The notes under the pieces: model-generated
Told to the model about the DNA's origin: nothing
Seen by the model: the letters and a program-made list of their open reading frames with translations, nothing else
The model's database searches: none
Shown: positions 48,214-59,735 of the stretch, one piece after another
Position numbering within the stretch: position 1 is the first letter of the stretch
Layout: each line of letters opens with the position of its first letter
Translations under genes and position numbers: made by a program
Source of the DNA: Pegea sp. RAD2-039
Lineage: Eukaryota > Chordata > Thaliacea > Salpida > Salpidae
Reading direction: 5' to 3'
Assembly: GCA_034620365.1 (NCBI GenBank)
Contig: JAQGEQ010000287.1
Location: forward strand, 310,001-374,000
Length of the DNA stretch: 64,000 bases

Positions 48214-48439
48214 CTTCAATTTTCTCATAACTTGCTTTCAAGCTTTCATAACTTGTATAATTTTGTTTGTACCTGAAGAGAGTAGCTCTCGCTAACACAC
48301 ATTCTCACAAATAACATCATCTATTTAGCCAAAAATATAGAAAGTAAAAGATGTACCACATGGTATTTCGATAGCACTTAAAGTATATAAAAGTGAAGAA
48401 TTACATAGAATGTTAATAATATAAAAAGGGGGAAAATCA

Positions 48440-49183
48440 CAGTTTAGAAATGACAATGTTGGCCATATTATAACGGTTCAACTTCTTTTTGAACAACGCA
48501 GGCGACTTTGACATGACAATGTTTGATGGCAGCTGGTTCCATATACTAATTGTGCGGTATGAGAAAAAATTTGCTCGGAAACACCACTAGTGATTTGACT
48601 GGGAGTAGATAAAGATCTTTCCGCACGAGTTTGTTGGGTTCTACCTGATAATTAATCTTCAATCCACTGTAAGATGAAGCCGTTGATTTTTAAGTTTTTC
48701 AATACAATAACGAGCTTAGTTTGTGGGATAGAATCAAACGCTTTAGAAAAATCGAGGTATATGATGTCACAGGGAGCGTTACTTTCAAAGTGAGATGTTG
48801 AGTCAGAGAAGATTTCCGTTTCACAAAGCTATGCTGGATATCAGATATTAGATGATGCTCCATCAAATGACTGGTCATATTATTGTGAATGATATGCTTT
48901 TGAGTTCTGCAGATAGCTGAAGTCAGCGAAACTGGTCTGTAGTTAAGTGCGGTGTTTCTGGGACCCTTTTTATGAATTGAAGTAATAACAGTTTTTTCCA
49001 AATTTGTGGAACTCTTCCTCGCCTCAGAGTGATGTTAAAGAAAAGTGATAGAGGTAGTGATAAAGAGGAAGTAGTTTTTCTTAAAAACAAAGCTGGGATC
49101 TGATCTGGGGTGTTGGAAACTGATGATTTTAAAGAAGAAATAGCCTTAGATACCATATCGACCGTTATGTTAAGATCTACCAA
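48440..49183 (-). pseudogene. LINE ORF2 reverse transcriptase remnant
   Basis: In successive minus-strand frames: TPDQIPALFL (fingers), IHKKGPRNTALNYRPVSLTS, motif A LDFSKAFDSIP, INGFILQWIED and LSGRTQQTR. The frame then jumps to the ORF2 C-terminus FFSYRTISIWNQLPSNIV at about 48500-48575. The GVPQGS and YxDD motifs expected between them are not present, so an internal deletion removed the catalytic core. Frames change at about 49000 and 48760. Confidence 0.75.
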
Positions 49184-49760
49184 CTCAGAGACATTTGTAA
49201 GAATGTCGGAGTAGGATAGAGAAGGAGTTATGCTATCATCGGTTATAAAAAATGCTATTAAATTAATTATTTAGCAACTCAGCTTTATTTTCTAGTTCCA
49301 TCACAAGCTGGTCGCTGTTATCAAGTAAGGGAGGTATTTGAGATCTCGCCTTATGCTTGCGATTTATGAAACCAAAAAAACATTTTCTTGCAAGGTGAAG
49401 ATAAAACTACACTTTCTCTTCCTAAATAGAAATATATTTTTTGTAAACTATACAAAGATCTTTGTACAGAGATTTGATGGAAGGGTCTGTTTTAGTTTGT
49501 TTGTATAAGAGGTTTTTTAAATGTTGTAAATTCCTTAAATTTTTGGGCAAATGTGGTTTTTTGTTGGCTGTATAAAAAGTTATGTTTTTTTAGATTGACT
49601 CTTTAACGATCTTAGTAAACCTTGAGTAAATAGTATTGATGTCTTCGGAAGACTTGAAAACAGAAATGCAGTCAACATCTGATAGAAACTTGTCAATGCC
49701 TGTATAATTTCCACCGTAAAAATTCCATTTGCTTGAAGTTTTAACGTTCATAAAAAAAGT

Positions 49761-50372
49761 TTAATGGAGCTTGAATTCAATCATGTTGTGATCGCATGTC
49801 AGAGCAAAAGGTTCTTTTTGATCAACGTAGATAATGTTCTCAGGTTTTGATGTGATAAGAAGATCCAAAGTATTACCACTAACTTGGGTCAGAAAAGTAA
49901 CCATCTGAGATCGATTATTGGCCATGAGGAAGCTTACAAAGGCATGACTTAGAAAGGCTGAATTAGTATTATCGCTATCCGAGTTGAACGATTTTCCACT
50001 AAATGCTAAATTTGGGTTATTCCAATCAATTTTATTAAAATTAAAATCCCCCAAAATATATAACTCAGGAAACACAACACTCTTCAGAACCTTCAATAAA
50101 GCCTTAAGAGTAACCTCATCAGTAATTTTAGAGGGTGGTAGATAGGTACATATAAAACGAGAAAATTTGGACTTTGAGTAATGAAAATCAAAAGTGATAA
50201 TCTCAAACCCTGGACAATTAATAGGATCGTTCTGAATTCTAGAGATCTTTGGTGCAAGCGATGTTTTGTAAATTACGCAAACACCGCCGCCTCCATCACA
50301 CAGTCTGTCACAACGCAAAACACAAAAAAGATTACCGTCAACCAGAAAAGAATCAGGATAAAAGGGTTTCAA
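49761..50372 (-). pseudogene. LINE ORF2 endonuclease domain remnant
   Basis: A 203-residue open stretch with an APE-type endonuclease look: GGGVCVIYK near the start, YLPPS, ILGDFNFNKIDW (metal-site DxN), NTLDLLIT and CDHNMIEFKL (the catalytic S/CDH motif). The N-terminal part with the first Asn/Glu motifs is missing or shifted. It ends at a stop before the RT region. Confidence 0.75.
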
Positions 50373-50754
50373 CCAAGTTTCAGTAATAAGAAAATAGTGA
50401 AATCTTGGGAATGCAAAAGAGTTTCAATTGAAAAATTTTGTTAATAATTGACCGTGCGTTGAAGAACATACCTAATGTGATACAAGAATTATCTTTTTGA
50501 CGCTTGTGAGATTTAATGATGGGCTTCTGTAAATTGATATCTTGGGTAGTAACAATTGTGTGCGGAGAGAGTTTGAAAAAAGAAGATGTGGGTCCAGTGG
50601 TTATTTACCACTTCCGTTTTTTGAAAAAAATCTTGACAATTATCAAGGTGGACCTCGAACTTTGTATTTGAAATCAGTTGGTTGTTCCTTCTGATTTCGG
50701 TTATACGCCTCTTTTAGGAGACGCTTATTTTCTAAGCGATCATCTTCACACATG

Positions 50755-51587
50755 TCATAGTGATACTCTAATGCGCTCGAATTTTTTATCAAGCCTTAGC
50801 TTATACAGCTTGGCAAACAACTTGCGTTTGTTCCAACTTTCCTGAAAGGACACTTTCAACGATCGTTGATGATCTGAGCTTTTTGCTCCGAGTCTAGTCA
50901 TTGATACCTTTGGAACGTCCACAAAATCAAGGCTTTGAGAGCACATTTGATTAAAAAACTTACTGTCATCATGTTTATCAGTCTCAGAGACATTAAAGAT
51001 GATGATATTGTTTTCTCTGTCCTCACGGTCTAAAGTGAGATTTTTGTGCGTGTCGGTGACCTTTTTGGCAAGCTGCACCATACTAGCATTTTTATCGGAA
51101 CCGGGATCACCGACCACTGAGGCCCATGTGACTAATTTTTTTGTAGAGGCATCCAGTTCGTCCATTGATTTAGACAAACTAGAAGTTTGTTGTTGATCTT
51201 GGCAACATCGTTGCCAATTTCCGATATAAATTTGGCTAATTGAGTGGATATAGATTTGCTGATGTCGGATAATAGGTTTTGATTAGAGTTAGATTAGGAA
51301 GCTGTTGTGTCCATGGTTCTACATCTAATGTAGAACCATTTAAATCCCATTTACTTCATCTGGTTGTTATCAAATATGTCATAAACTTTCATGCTCACAT
51401 CACTACAGGTGAGATGAAAGCAGGAGAGACATTGAAAGCATTCTATTGCCGAATCTTCACCGGAGTAAATTTTGTTACAGGATTGGTAATTGCAATCCTG
51501 TTTTGATGAAGTCGGTTTATCAGGATTTTTGCTTACATTTGAACTTAAAGTTTTGCCACTTTTATTTGGCTCTACAATAGTTTTCAT
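50755..51587 (-). pseudogene. LINE ORF1 remnant with N-terminal PHD finger
   Basis: From ATG at 51587 there is a basic leader (NKSGKTLSSN), then a Cys/His cluster (CNYQSCNKIY, ECFQCLSCFHLTCSD) that fits a PHD-type zinc finger, as seen in many CR1/L2-type ORF1 proteins. A second frame (51177-50755) carries an RRM-like, nucleic-acid-binding type sequence (DREDRENNIIIFNV, SMTRLGAK, LKVSFQESWNKR). The two parts lie in different frames, so the ORF is broken. Confidence 0.65.
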
Positions 51588-53240
51588 ACAAGCTTTTCAG
51601 TGTCACCAACCATAATATATTATATATATATATAATATACAAATCACTTCCTATAAAGTTATATTCAACCTATACAAAAAGTTAAATGTTTTTATGCACA
51701 ATATGACAGAGCAAACTTATTCTTACTTGAGTTGTTTTCTAAACAACTGGTATCCAAGCTTATATTTTGTTTGATAATTTACTTATTTTGAATTAGAAAT
51801 TACTTTTAAGATGAGTGCTTTATTAGTAGAAGACTACATAAAGCTTTATGATCGTTGAAGACACTATTTATGTATAAAAAACTTTTTAATTTCAGTCTTG
51901 CTTGCTAAGATATTACAAAATGCATTTTTTTGTTTATTCAGAGCATAACAAGAACTATTCAGCACACACTGTTATAAAGAAAACTTTTGATAACAAATTA
52001 CAATTTATATTTTAAATTCTGGAAACACATCTTAAGTAAGCAATAAAATTATAAATATTGCAGAAAATAAAACGTGAAGAGCTTACAATATAAAAGTGTT
52101 TCGATATTAAAAATATAACAATTTCTTATTCATAGAAGTTATAACAATTTTATTATCATATTATTATTAACAGATAATATTCTACAAAATGGTTTTGTGC
52201 TTTATCTATAAGATTTCAAATTGATCTTGCATTATATTACTCGACTTTGACTTTTTTATTTACTTTTTAAATTGACTTTAAAATATGATATTAAGTATTA
52301 TATTGTTTTAAATTTAGAGGAGTTATTAAATTGTGAAAAAGAAAACTTGTAATTCAAAAATTTCATAGGTACTTTTGTATCGCAATAGTTAACCTACAGT
52401 GATTACTACAGTAATTACAAAATAATAAAGAATTATTATTTGCTGCAGTGTTTATTAAAATAAAGACAAAATAGTTTCGTTAAAACCATTTAGAAATATC
52501 TTTAAGACTGTATTCTACCTTATTTGAAAATAAAATTTACATTTATTTTACTAAGATGAAATAATTATACTTTTATAAGAAATTACAATTTTGAAATTTC
52601 AAACTATAAGAGCGAAAAATGTTAAAGTTAGAATATTTTAATTTAGTGATTGTAGCTAGCAAGTTTTTATGTGAAGATTTTTGAGAAGATTTTGTTTTAG
52701 TTTGAACAGAAATTCAGAAAAACTTAACGGTTTATTATAAACCTAAAGATTAAATTTTACAAACTTTTACTAAGTTTAATCAGCTAAAGTAACAATTATA
52801 CTACTAAAGTTTGTTTTAGGCTTTAAATGTACTTAACATTTTAATTACATAATCTGTTGATTACAGAAGACTATTTTTACTGTTTTTCTTATGATGTATA
52901 AGAATTAAGTTAGTTAACGAATCAGAAGAATGTATTAAGTTTAAAGCGAACTATTTTAGAAATCTTTTTAGAAAATCTACGTTTTGTAATCCTGATAAAA
53001 ACCTAAGTGTAATTTTATAGAATCAATGAATTTTATAACTAATATTTAAAAAACAAATTTTAATTTTTATGAATTTAGACAATGTTTAAAGAAAATTTGT
53101 TGAAGTTAGATCAGTTAAATTGACAAAATTACATGTTTTATGTATTTTTTAGCTGTTAAAAAAACAAATAGGCAGATATTGTACAGGTAAAGCTTTTTTC
53201 TATCGCTAGATGTATCAATATTAACTGTTACTTTATTATA

Positions 53241-53479
53241 AGAATAAAAGATAAATATACGCAAAAAATAGCTAAAAAGAAGGAGGTACAAAAGATGGTT
53301 TGATAGATTCAGCAATGTAAGCTGGTGCAGTTTAATCTAAACTATTTACAAATTTTAAACAGATAAGTTAAGGTTTGATGCCATCTTATCTGAAAAATTC
53401 TAATAACTTAGTTGGTATTGTAATAATTTTCAATTGATTAAACTTGTCTAGTAACTGCAAGAAACTTCTACTACTTAAT
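53241..53479 (+). promoter_or_regulatory. Conserved upstream block of kinase 6 with paired GATA sites
   Basis: Same block as at 41412; CAGATAAG at 53360-53367 and CTTATCTG at 53385-53392, 17 bases apart as in the other copies. Confidence 0.55.
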
Positions 53480-54739
53480 ATGAGTGATTTGACAACGAAC
53501 GAAGAAGAAACGTCTTATTCTGAAAATAGTTTTTTCAGTGAAGATATTTCCCGTTTTGGAGATACACCACCAGAACAAGTTAGCGCTAGGAAATTGAAAG
53601 TAGGAAAAACAATTGGTAAAGGCGGGTATGGGTTCGTTGCTTCAGCTTTTGATCGATCAGCCGATAAATTATATGCTGTCAAAAAAATGAGAAAAGTAAA
53701 AGATAACTCAACATACTATAAAGTGATCCAACAAGAATTAAAGTTTGCAAAAAGTTTAAAACATGAAAATATAGCTACGGTTCATGATACTTATACAAGT
53801 TACAATTCTGCTTACATACTTATGAGTCTTTATGAACGTGGAGATTTATTTGATTACATTGCTCGAAATTTCCCCATAAAAATGAATTTGTTAAAATCAT
53901 TTACAAGAGAGATGGTTAGTGCTATAAAGTATTTACATGATCAGAATATCGTTCACCGTGATATCAAAGCTCGCAATTTCCTTTTAGATAAAGATTTTAA
54001 AATAAAGCTGTGTGATTTTGGTTTAGCTATAAAGTATACAGGTCGTAGTTCGGAGCGAATAGGAACGATGCGTTATTTCTCACCTCAAGTTATCGAAAGA
54101 CGTTCAAACCCCTTAAAGTCTGATATTTGGGCGCTGGGAATCACTTTTTTTGAAATGGCAACATCAGAAGTACCAAAACAGTGCCAAGGTTATAAATGGC
54201 TTTTTCAGAAACAAGGTGAAGATCAAATAACGTGTCCTTCAACTGTTAGAAGACACTTTGCTAATTTGATAGATAAAATGTTAGCTTACAAAGAAGATGT
54301 TAGATTTGATATCAATGAGGTTGCTAGTCATAAATGGTTTGATGGTAACTTTGAGATTAGTCACTCAAGTAAAAAAACCTCTAAAATGGTTGGTCATACT
54401 CGTAGAGATGCTATTACAAGCTTACAAGAGTTTGATGATTTTTGCAAGACAAAGAAAACCAAATCATCTCTTTTTGTCGATGTTAAATTAAAAGACTCAT
54501 TGCTAATTATACATCTTAAAGAAATTTTCGAAAAACAGCTAATAGATAACAAGTTAAATGGAAAAAACTTTAAATGTGTAATTGACAAAGAAAAAGAAAT
54601 ATGTTTTATGGCTGATATTAAAACCCACTTTATAAATAAGAATTATTCAACAATCAAATTCCTTCTGCTGCAAGGGTGTCAAACTAAGTTTCTGGTCCTA
54701 ATAAGAACTATTCTCACTTTGGTGATTCCTAATAGTTAA
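53480..54739 (+). CDS. CHK1-like Ser/Thr kinase with KA1-like C-terminus, array member 6
   Basis: 419 residues from the ATG at 53480. The catalytic set is complete: GKGGYG, Lys68, Glu86, HRDIKARN with Asp161, DFG Asp179, YFSPQ and DIWALG. It is the positional paralogue of member 4 (unit A) but keeps the catalytic Asp and the glycine loop that member 4 has lost. It differs from members 4, 5 and 7 by KARN in the catalytic loop. KA1-like tail from DAITSLQEFDDFCK to STIKFLLLQGCQTKFLVLIRTIL. Upstream block and 3' flank are shared with the other close paralogues, so regulation is probably shared. Predicted active. Confidence 0.82.
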   Translation: MSDLTTNEEETSYSENSFFSEDISRFGDTPPEQVSARKLKVGKTIGKGGYGFVASAFDRSADKLYAVKKMRKVKDNSTYYKVIQQELKFAKSLKHENIATVHDTYTSYNSAYILMSLYERGDLFDYIARNFPIKMNLLKSFTREMVSAIKYLHDQNIVHRDIKARNFLLDKDFKIKLCDFGLAIKYTGRSSERIGTMRYFSPQVIERRSNPLKSDIWALGITFFEMATSEVPKQCQGYKWLFQKQGEDQITCPSTVRRHFANLIDKMLAYKEDVRFDINEVASHKWFDGNFEISHSSKKTSKMVGHTRRDAITSLQEFDDFCKTKKTKSSLFVDVKLKDSLLIIHLKEIFEKQLIDNKLNGKNFKCVIDKEKEICFMADIKTHFINKNYSTIKFLLLQGCQTKFLVLIRTILTLVIPNS

Positions 54740-54960
54740 AAGTTTACGGTTTATTCTTTGTTCTCTATCAAAAGTATTTTTTTGAAGTGTTGAAATGAAA
54801 CCACCATCACACTTATTTTCTCTTGCAAATGGTTTTAACAGTTTCAATGGCGGCTCAAAATATTAAGGACTACTAGAAATTGATTAACTCTTCCAAAATG
54901 AAACCATTTTGGCTAAATTCTTTTTTAAAGTCTTTTTTTTCATTTTACTGATTCATTTTG

Positions 54961-55073
54961 CTTTGATTTACTTTCGAAATAAAGCGACAAAAGTATTATA
55001 ATATCTTCCTGTATCCTTGCTCTGACATTTGAAAATTTACAGTCCTTGGCGAGACCTACTAAACTGGTTTTTG
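54961..55073 (-). pseudogene. Conserved antisense coding-like segment, copy in unit A'
   Basis: The minus strand reads KTSLVGLAKDCKFSNVRAR, then IQEDIIILLSLYFESKSK. This copy sits in the longest surrounding open frame (54940-55155). See 43161. Confidence 0.35.
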
Positions 55074-56752
55074 TATTACATATTTCATACGATGATGATG
55101 TTGCTTTAGAAAGAAAACTGGGGTAAGTGTGGGTGTAAAGTAAAAAGAAGTTCAAAATATAAATCTGCCAAAACTGAGAAAAGACAAAAAAACATATTGA
55201 TAATAAGTAACTAATTTATAAAAACAAACCTGAAGAAGAATTGGTAGGGAAATTAGAAAGAAATTTAACAGATGATATTATAAGACTGTTTCTAGAAAAC
55301 AAACGACTTGTACTTCCCACATATCGAGCTTATACTGTCTCATACAAAGATGAAGTATGATCAGACCTTTAATCTACGTTTTGTAGTAGAAGAAGTGAAG
55401 AATTTCTAAGCTCGAATATTTAATTAATTTTATGCATTAAAAGATGATTTTGATTAGAAATTCTTCGCTAATTGCAGAAAAAAGACTGCAGAGAAAGTTA
55501 ATGTTTCACAGATTTGGGTAAATTTAACTCAACTGAACTTTTCAAGCAAAAAAGGATTTTAATTATTGCCTAATTTATTTTGCATCAGTATGCTAAGTGT
55601 CGAAAATTCTTATTTACACAAAAATATATTTTGAAATTAACAAGCTTGTATTAACTAATATAGTTGATTAAATTTGTTTATGTCTTGCTTATACCATTTT
55701 AAAGTATGTATGAATCTGTTCAGGCAACATTTACCAGATTGGTATGCAGAAAACTTAATATTAAATACCATAGTTTTAAACATTGTCTCAGAAAGTTTTA
55801 GTTTAAATTATTTATACAAGGTTTGCCTGTTACTAATTATTCATAAAATCAAGTATACTTTAAAATGTACTTTACTTTCAACTTTTATGTACTATCTGTC
55901 GCATTTGCGCCACAATAATGTAAGAAATCGTGCTTATAAACATGCAACCGTTGTTCACAACCCACGTAAAGCACACCTTTTTTTAAAACTAAACTTTGCA
56001 TCTCAATTTTCAAATATTTTTATCTAAAAAATCTACAGCCAATATATATTTTCTAAGATACAAATATTGATCTAAATGACTAAAAGTAACCAGGAGTTTC
56101 AGTTACATCGAAGACTGATACAATTAAATTAATTACAAACTCTGTACTTCAGCACCTTGGTTAATTTAGATTCTTAACTAGCAACAACTTTGCATTAACT
56201 TTAGTAAAACAAACATGAAATTAGTTTTGTAAAGCAAAACATGTTTATAGCTCATATCAATTTTTACAAAAGCTCAACTTAAATTTAATAAATATTTTAA
56301 TTATTGGTCTTGGTTGATTATTTATAGAACTTGTTTTTTTACCCTGCCTGGCAGCGAGATTTGATGTGTATATCCAGAAAAGACATAACTATCAATTGTG
56401 ATCAAGATTTATTGCTGGTAATACTAACTTGATGATAATATGAATTATCTTTAAAAACTAACCAATAAAAACTATTTTACCTAATTTAGAAGCTGTTTGT
56501 AATAAAAATTTAATTGTTAAAAATCAATTAAATTGTTTATTGTTGAATTAAATTGGAAATTCAGCCTAAGATTCAATTAAAGTTAAGAAAATTTTTAACT
56601 TCTAGAGACTATTGTTTCAGCACACAAAGAATATATGCTTCTTCTCGAAAAGATTTCGCAAGTTGAAAGATCTGTTTAAATAAATACTATTGCAGTGGCT
56701 ACAACTGGATCATCATCATCATTTATTCTGTAGTTCTCGGAGAAAGTAGACA

Positions 56753-56908
56753 ATGTCTTCTTCTTCTAAACAGTTCTCATTTGAATTTCCTTTCTTTGAT
56801 GATTTAATTCAGTTTTGGATTGCAACAAAGCTAATTAAAGTAGCCATATCTTTCTATCTGTTAGTTGACTTTAATATGAGTAACTATTATTGTATTTTTA
56901 AGCTTTAG
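56753..56908 (+). CDS. Possible 51-residue small ORF, copy in unit B'
   Basis: Twin of 44582-44737 with the same length, ATG start and a TAG stop; begins MSSSSKQFSFEFPFFDD. Unknown function, low certainty. Confidence 0.2.
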   Translation: MSSSSKQFSFEFPFFDDLIQFWIATKLIKVAISFYLLVDFNMSNYYCIFKL

Positions 56909-58244
56909 ATATTTTGCATAAACTGAAACAAGAGATATAATAAATTTCTAAAGAAAAAGATTTATATAACGCTAAAATAATGACTGGTTCCTATACTTTT
57001 GTTTGTAATTTAAGAAATATTAGAAAATTTGAAACTTGCTAATTATGCAATAAATAATTATTTTGCTGCAGCTTATATAACATTAAATTGTTATTTCATT
57101 TGTCTTTACTAAAACCAATATCCTTTAGTTCTTAACGTAAGGTTTTAATGTGAAATTTGTATACAACATTTTTGTTACTTATTGCTTACTAAAGTATCTT
57201 TATTTTAATCTATCTTTCTTCAAGAGCTTGTATACTAGCTTGCTTTTGCATTTTAAATAACTTCAATTTGCAAGCCAATGTTTGATTAAGGTATAAAGTT
57301 TCAAATTTTTATTAAAACAAGAAGTGGAAACCTATCTCATGAACAAAATTTATTTTAAGTTTTAAAAATATAGGATTACTGATGTTGGTTTTACAGTAAT
57401 AATCTTTTTAAAAACTTTCAAAAAATATTACAATTATAAATGTTTATTACTGTTTTATAATACTATATTATAATTTACTAGAAATAAATTTGCATTTGTG
57501 GCTATTAAAATATCTTTACAAACTAAATGTAATTTCAAAACTTTTAAACTATAAGAATAAACTAATAATCCAGATATAATAATTATTTTTGATTTAGATG
57601 ATTCTAGCTTGAAAGTGAGTTTTATATAAAACTTTTGAATAAGATTTTATTATAGTTTAAAAAGGAATTTAAAGGCATTTTTGGCAGTACTTGCATTGAG
57701 ATTTGAGTTTTATTATAACTAGTTATTATATGTTAGACAACCATATTCTGTTTAGAGTTACAAATAAACTAAATATGTTGATAGCTATGTCTATATTTAT
57801 TATTTACCGAGCTATAATGGAAGTTTACTTATCCTGTTTTCTTCAATATATAGTTCATTTTCAGGAATGCCTAGTTTTCAGTTTTATAATCAAAGTTAGA
57901 ATTTAGAGAACTATTTTCTATTTACAGAATACTGAGTTATAAATTAAAGAAAACTTTGACAAAACTTATATGAATCATATAATTTGTAACTTTTACAAAT
58001 AGTCAATACAAAATTCACAAAACTGAAGATAAATCTGGACTTTTATAAGCTTAGAGCAGTTATTAAGAATAATTGTCGAAAATTGAAGAGCTAAATCAAC
58101 AGGATTATCTATCTTATAATTTTCGACCAGTAATAAAGCAATTAGAAAGATGTTGTGCAAGTAAAGCGTTATTCTATCAGTAGATGTATAGCAATAATTA
58201 TTAATTTATATTAAAAGTATCAATACTAATTCTAGCTTTATTAT

Positions 58245-58478
58245 AAGAATAAAAGATACGCAAAAGATAGCTCAAAAAACGAGGTACAAAGGAAGGTTTG
58301 AAAGATTCAGCAATGTAAGCTGGTGCAGTTTAACCTAAACTATTTACAAATTTTAAACAGATAAGTTAAGGTTTGATGCCATCTTATCTGAAAAATTCTA
58401 ATAACTTAGTTGGTATTATAATAATTTTCAATTGAATAAACTTGTCTAGTAACTGCAAGAAAACTTCTACTACTGGAT
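58245..58478 (+). promoter_or_regulatory. Conserved upstream block of kinase 7 with paired GATA sites
   Basis: Same block, slightly shortened: AAAAGATACGC here, where other copies have AAAAGATAAATATACGC. CAGATAAG at 58358-58365 and CTTATCTG at 58383-58390. Confidence 0.5.
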
Positions 58479-59735
58479 ATGAATTTTTTGACAATGAACG
58501 AAGAAGAAACGTCTTATTCTGAAAGTAGTTTTTTCAGTGAAGATATTTCCCGTTTTGGAGATACACCACCAGAACAAGTTAGCGCTAGGAAATTACAAGT
58601 AGGAAAAACAATTGGTATAGGAGGCTTTGGGTTCGTTGCCTCCGTTTTTGATGGATCAGCCGATAAACTTTATGCTGTCAAAAAAATAAGAAAAGTAAAA
58701 GATAACTCAGAAAAGCAAAGAGAAGTCCAACAAGAATTAAAGTTTGCAAAAAGTTTAAAACATGAAAATATAGCTGCGGTTCATGATACATATACGAGTT
58801 ACAATTCTGCTTACATACTTATGAGTCTTTATGAACATGGAGATTTATTTGATTACATTGCTCAAAATTTCCCCATAAAAATGAATTTGTTAAAATCATT
58901 TACAAAAGAGATGGTTAGTGCTATAAAGTATTTACATGATCAGAATATTGTTCACCGTGATATCAAACCCCACAACTTTCTTTTAGATAAAGATTTTAGA
59001 ATAAAGTTGTGTGATTTTGGTTTAGCTATAAAGTATACAGGTCGTAGTACTGAGACAAGAGGAACAATACCTTACTTTTCGCCTCAAATTATTCAAGAAA
59101 ACTCCGACCCCTTAAAGTCTGATATTTGGGCGCTGGGAATCACTTTTTTTGAGATGGCAACATCAGAAGTACCAAAACAGTACCAGAGTTATCAATGGAT
59201 TGTTCAGAAACAAGGTGAAGTTCAAATAACCTGTCCCACAACTGTTACAAAACACTTTGCTGATTTGATCGAAAAAATGTTAGCTTACAAGGAACATGTT
59301 AGATTTGATATCAATGAGGTTGCTAGTCATAAATGGTTTGATGGTAACTTTCAGATTAGTCACTCAATTAAAAAAAACTTTAAAATTGGTAACACTTGTA
59401 CAGATGCTATTACAAGCTTACAAGAGTTTGATTATTTTTGCAAGACAAAGAAAACCATGTCATCTCTTTTTGTAGATTTTAAATTAAAGGACTCATTGCT
59501 AGTTACGCATCTTAAAGATATTTTCAAAAAGCTGCTAATAGATAACAAGTTAAATGGAAAAAAATTTAAATGTATATCCGACAAAGAAAAAGGAATATGT
59601 TTTATGGTTGATATTAAGACCCACTTTATAAATAAGAACTATTCAACAATCAAATTCCTTCTGCTGCAAGGGTGTCAAACTAAGTTTCTGGTCCTAATAA
59701 GAACTATTCTCGCTTTGGTGTTTTCTAATAGTTAA
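58479..59735 (+). CDS. CHK1-like Ser/Thr kinase with KA1-like C-terminus, array member 7
   Basis: 418 residues from ATG; the start context differs from the paralogues (MNFLTMNEEE where the others have MSDLTTNEEE or MSVLTTNEEE) because of small changes around the start. The catalytic set is complete: GIGGFG, Lys68, Glu86, HRDIKPHN with Asp161, DFG Asp179, YFSPQ and DIWALG. It is the positional paralogue of member 5 (unit B). The CHK1-like segment is altered to PKQYQSYQW. KA1-like tail from DAITSLQEFDYFCK to the shared STIKFLLLQGC ending. Predicted active. Confidence 0.82.
   Translation: MNFLTMNEEETSYSESSFFSEDISRFGDTPPEQVSARKLQVGKTIGIGGFGFVASVFDGSADKLYAVKKIRKVKDNSEKQREVQQELKFAKSLKHENIAAVHDTYTSYNSAYILMSLYEHGDLFDYIAQNFPIKMNLLKSFTKEMVSAIKYLHDQNIVHRDIKPHNFLLDKDFRIKLCDFGLAIKYTGRSTETRGTIPYFSPQIIQENSDPLKSDIWALGITFFEMATSEVPKQYQSYQWIVQKQGEVQITCPTTVTKHFADLIEKMLAYKEHVRFDINEVASHKWFDGNFQISHSIKKNFKIGNTCTDAITSLQEFDYFCKTKKTMSSLFVDFKLKDSLLVTHLKDIFKKLLIDNKLNGKKFKCISDKEKGICFMVDIKTHFINKNYSTIKFLLLQGCQTKFLVLIRTILALVFSNS

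Larger units (their letters stand above)
44086..48266 (+). repeat. Duplication unit B (carries array kinase 5)
   Basis: Paralogous to 56237-60419 (B'). The first 600 bases are almost identical to B', including the hairpin string TTTAATTG...CAATTAAA (about 44338-44361) and the CATCATCAT run, three repeats here and four in B'. The right end is cut by the LINE at 48267, where B' continues without interruption into A''. Confidence 0.8.
48267..51650 (-). mobile_element. CR1-like non-LTR retrotransposon, decayed and internally deleted
   Basis: The element is about 3.4 kb on the minus strand, with ORF1 (PHD finger plus nucleic-acid-binding type region), then an ORF2 relic with APE-type endonuclease and reverse transcriptase. 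Its left border follows TTGTATAATTTTGT, and its right border precedes ATAAAGTTATATTCAACC. These two flanks are joined without interruption at the end of B' (about 60395-60440) and at the start of A (about 39830-39880), which gives two empty sites. The 3' end (near 48267) carries the tail GAGAATGTGTGTTAGCGAGA shared with the SINE. Frameshifts and a missing part of the RT make it non-autonomous. Confidence 0.82.
51651..56236 (+). repeat. Duplication unit A' (carries array kinase 6)
   Basis: Paralogue of 39812-44085, starting at the ATTCAACCTATAC string right after the LINE. It keeps the SINE-free site at about 55296-55312. It holds about 0.9 kb (55316-56230) absent from A, including an uninformative frame at 55674-56027 with no recognised domain. 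Confidence 0.8.

Noticed and set aside
51610-51645. TA-rich microsatellite as a possible regulatory element or LINE promoter
   Set aside because: Simple (TA)n next to the LINE 5' border; slippage is sufficient explanation.
55674-56027. 117-residue frame in the A'-specific 0.9-kb segment
   Set aside because: TTG start, no recognisable domain, AT-rich composition like its surroundings and no paralogue to test for constraint.
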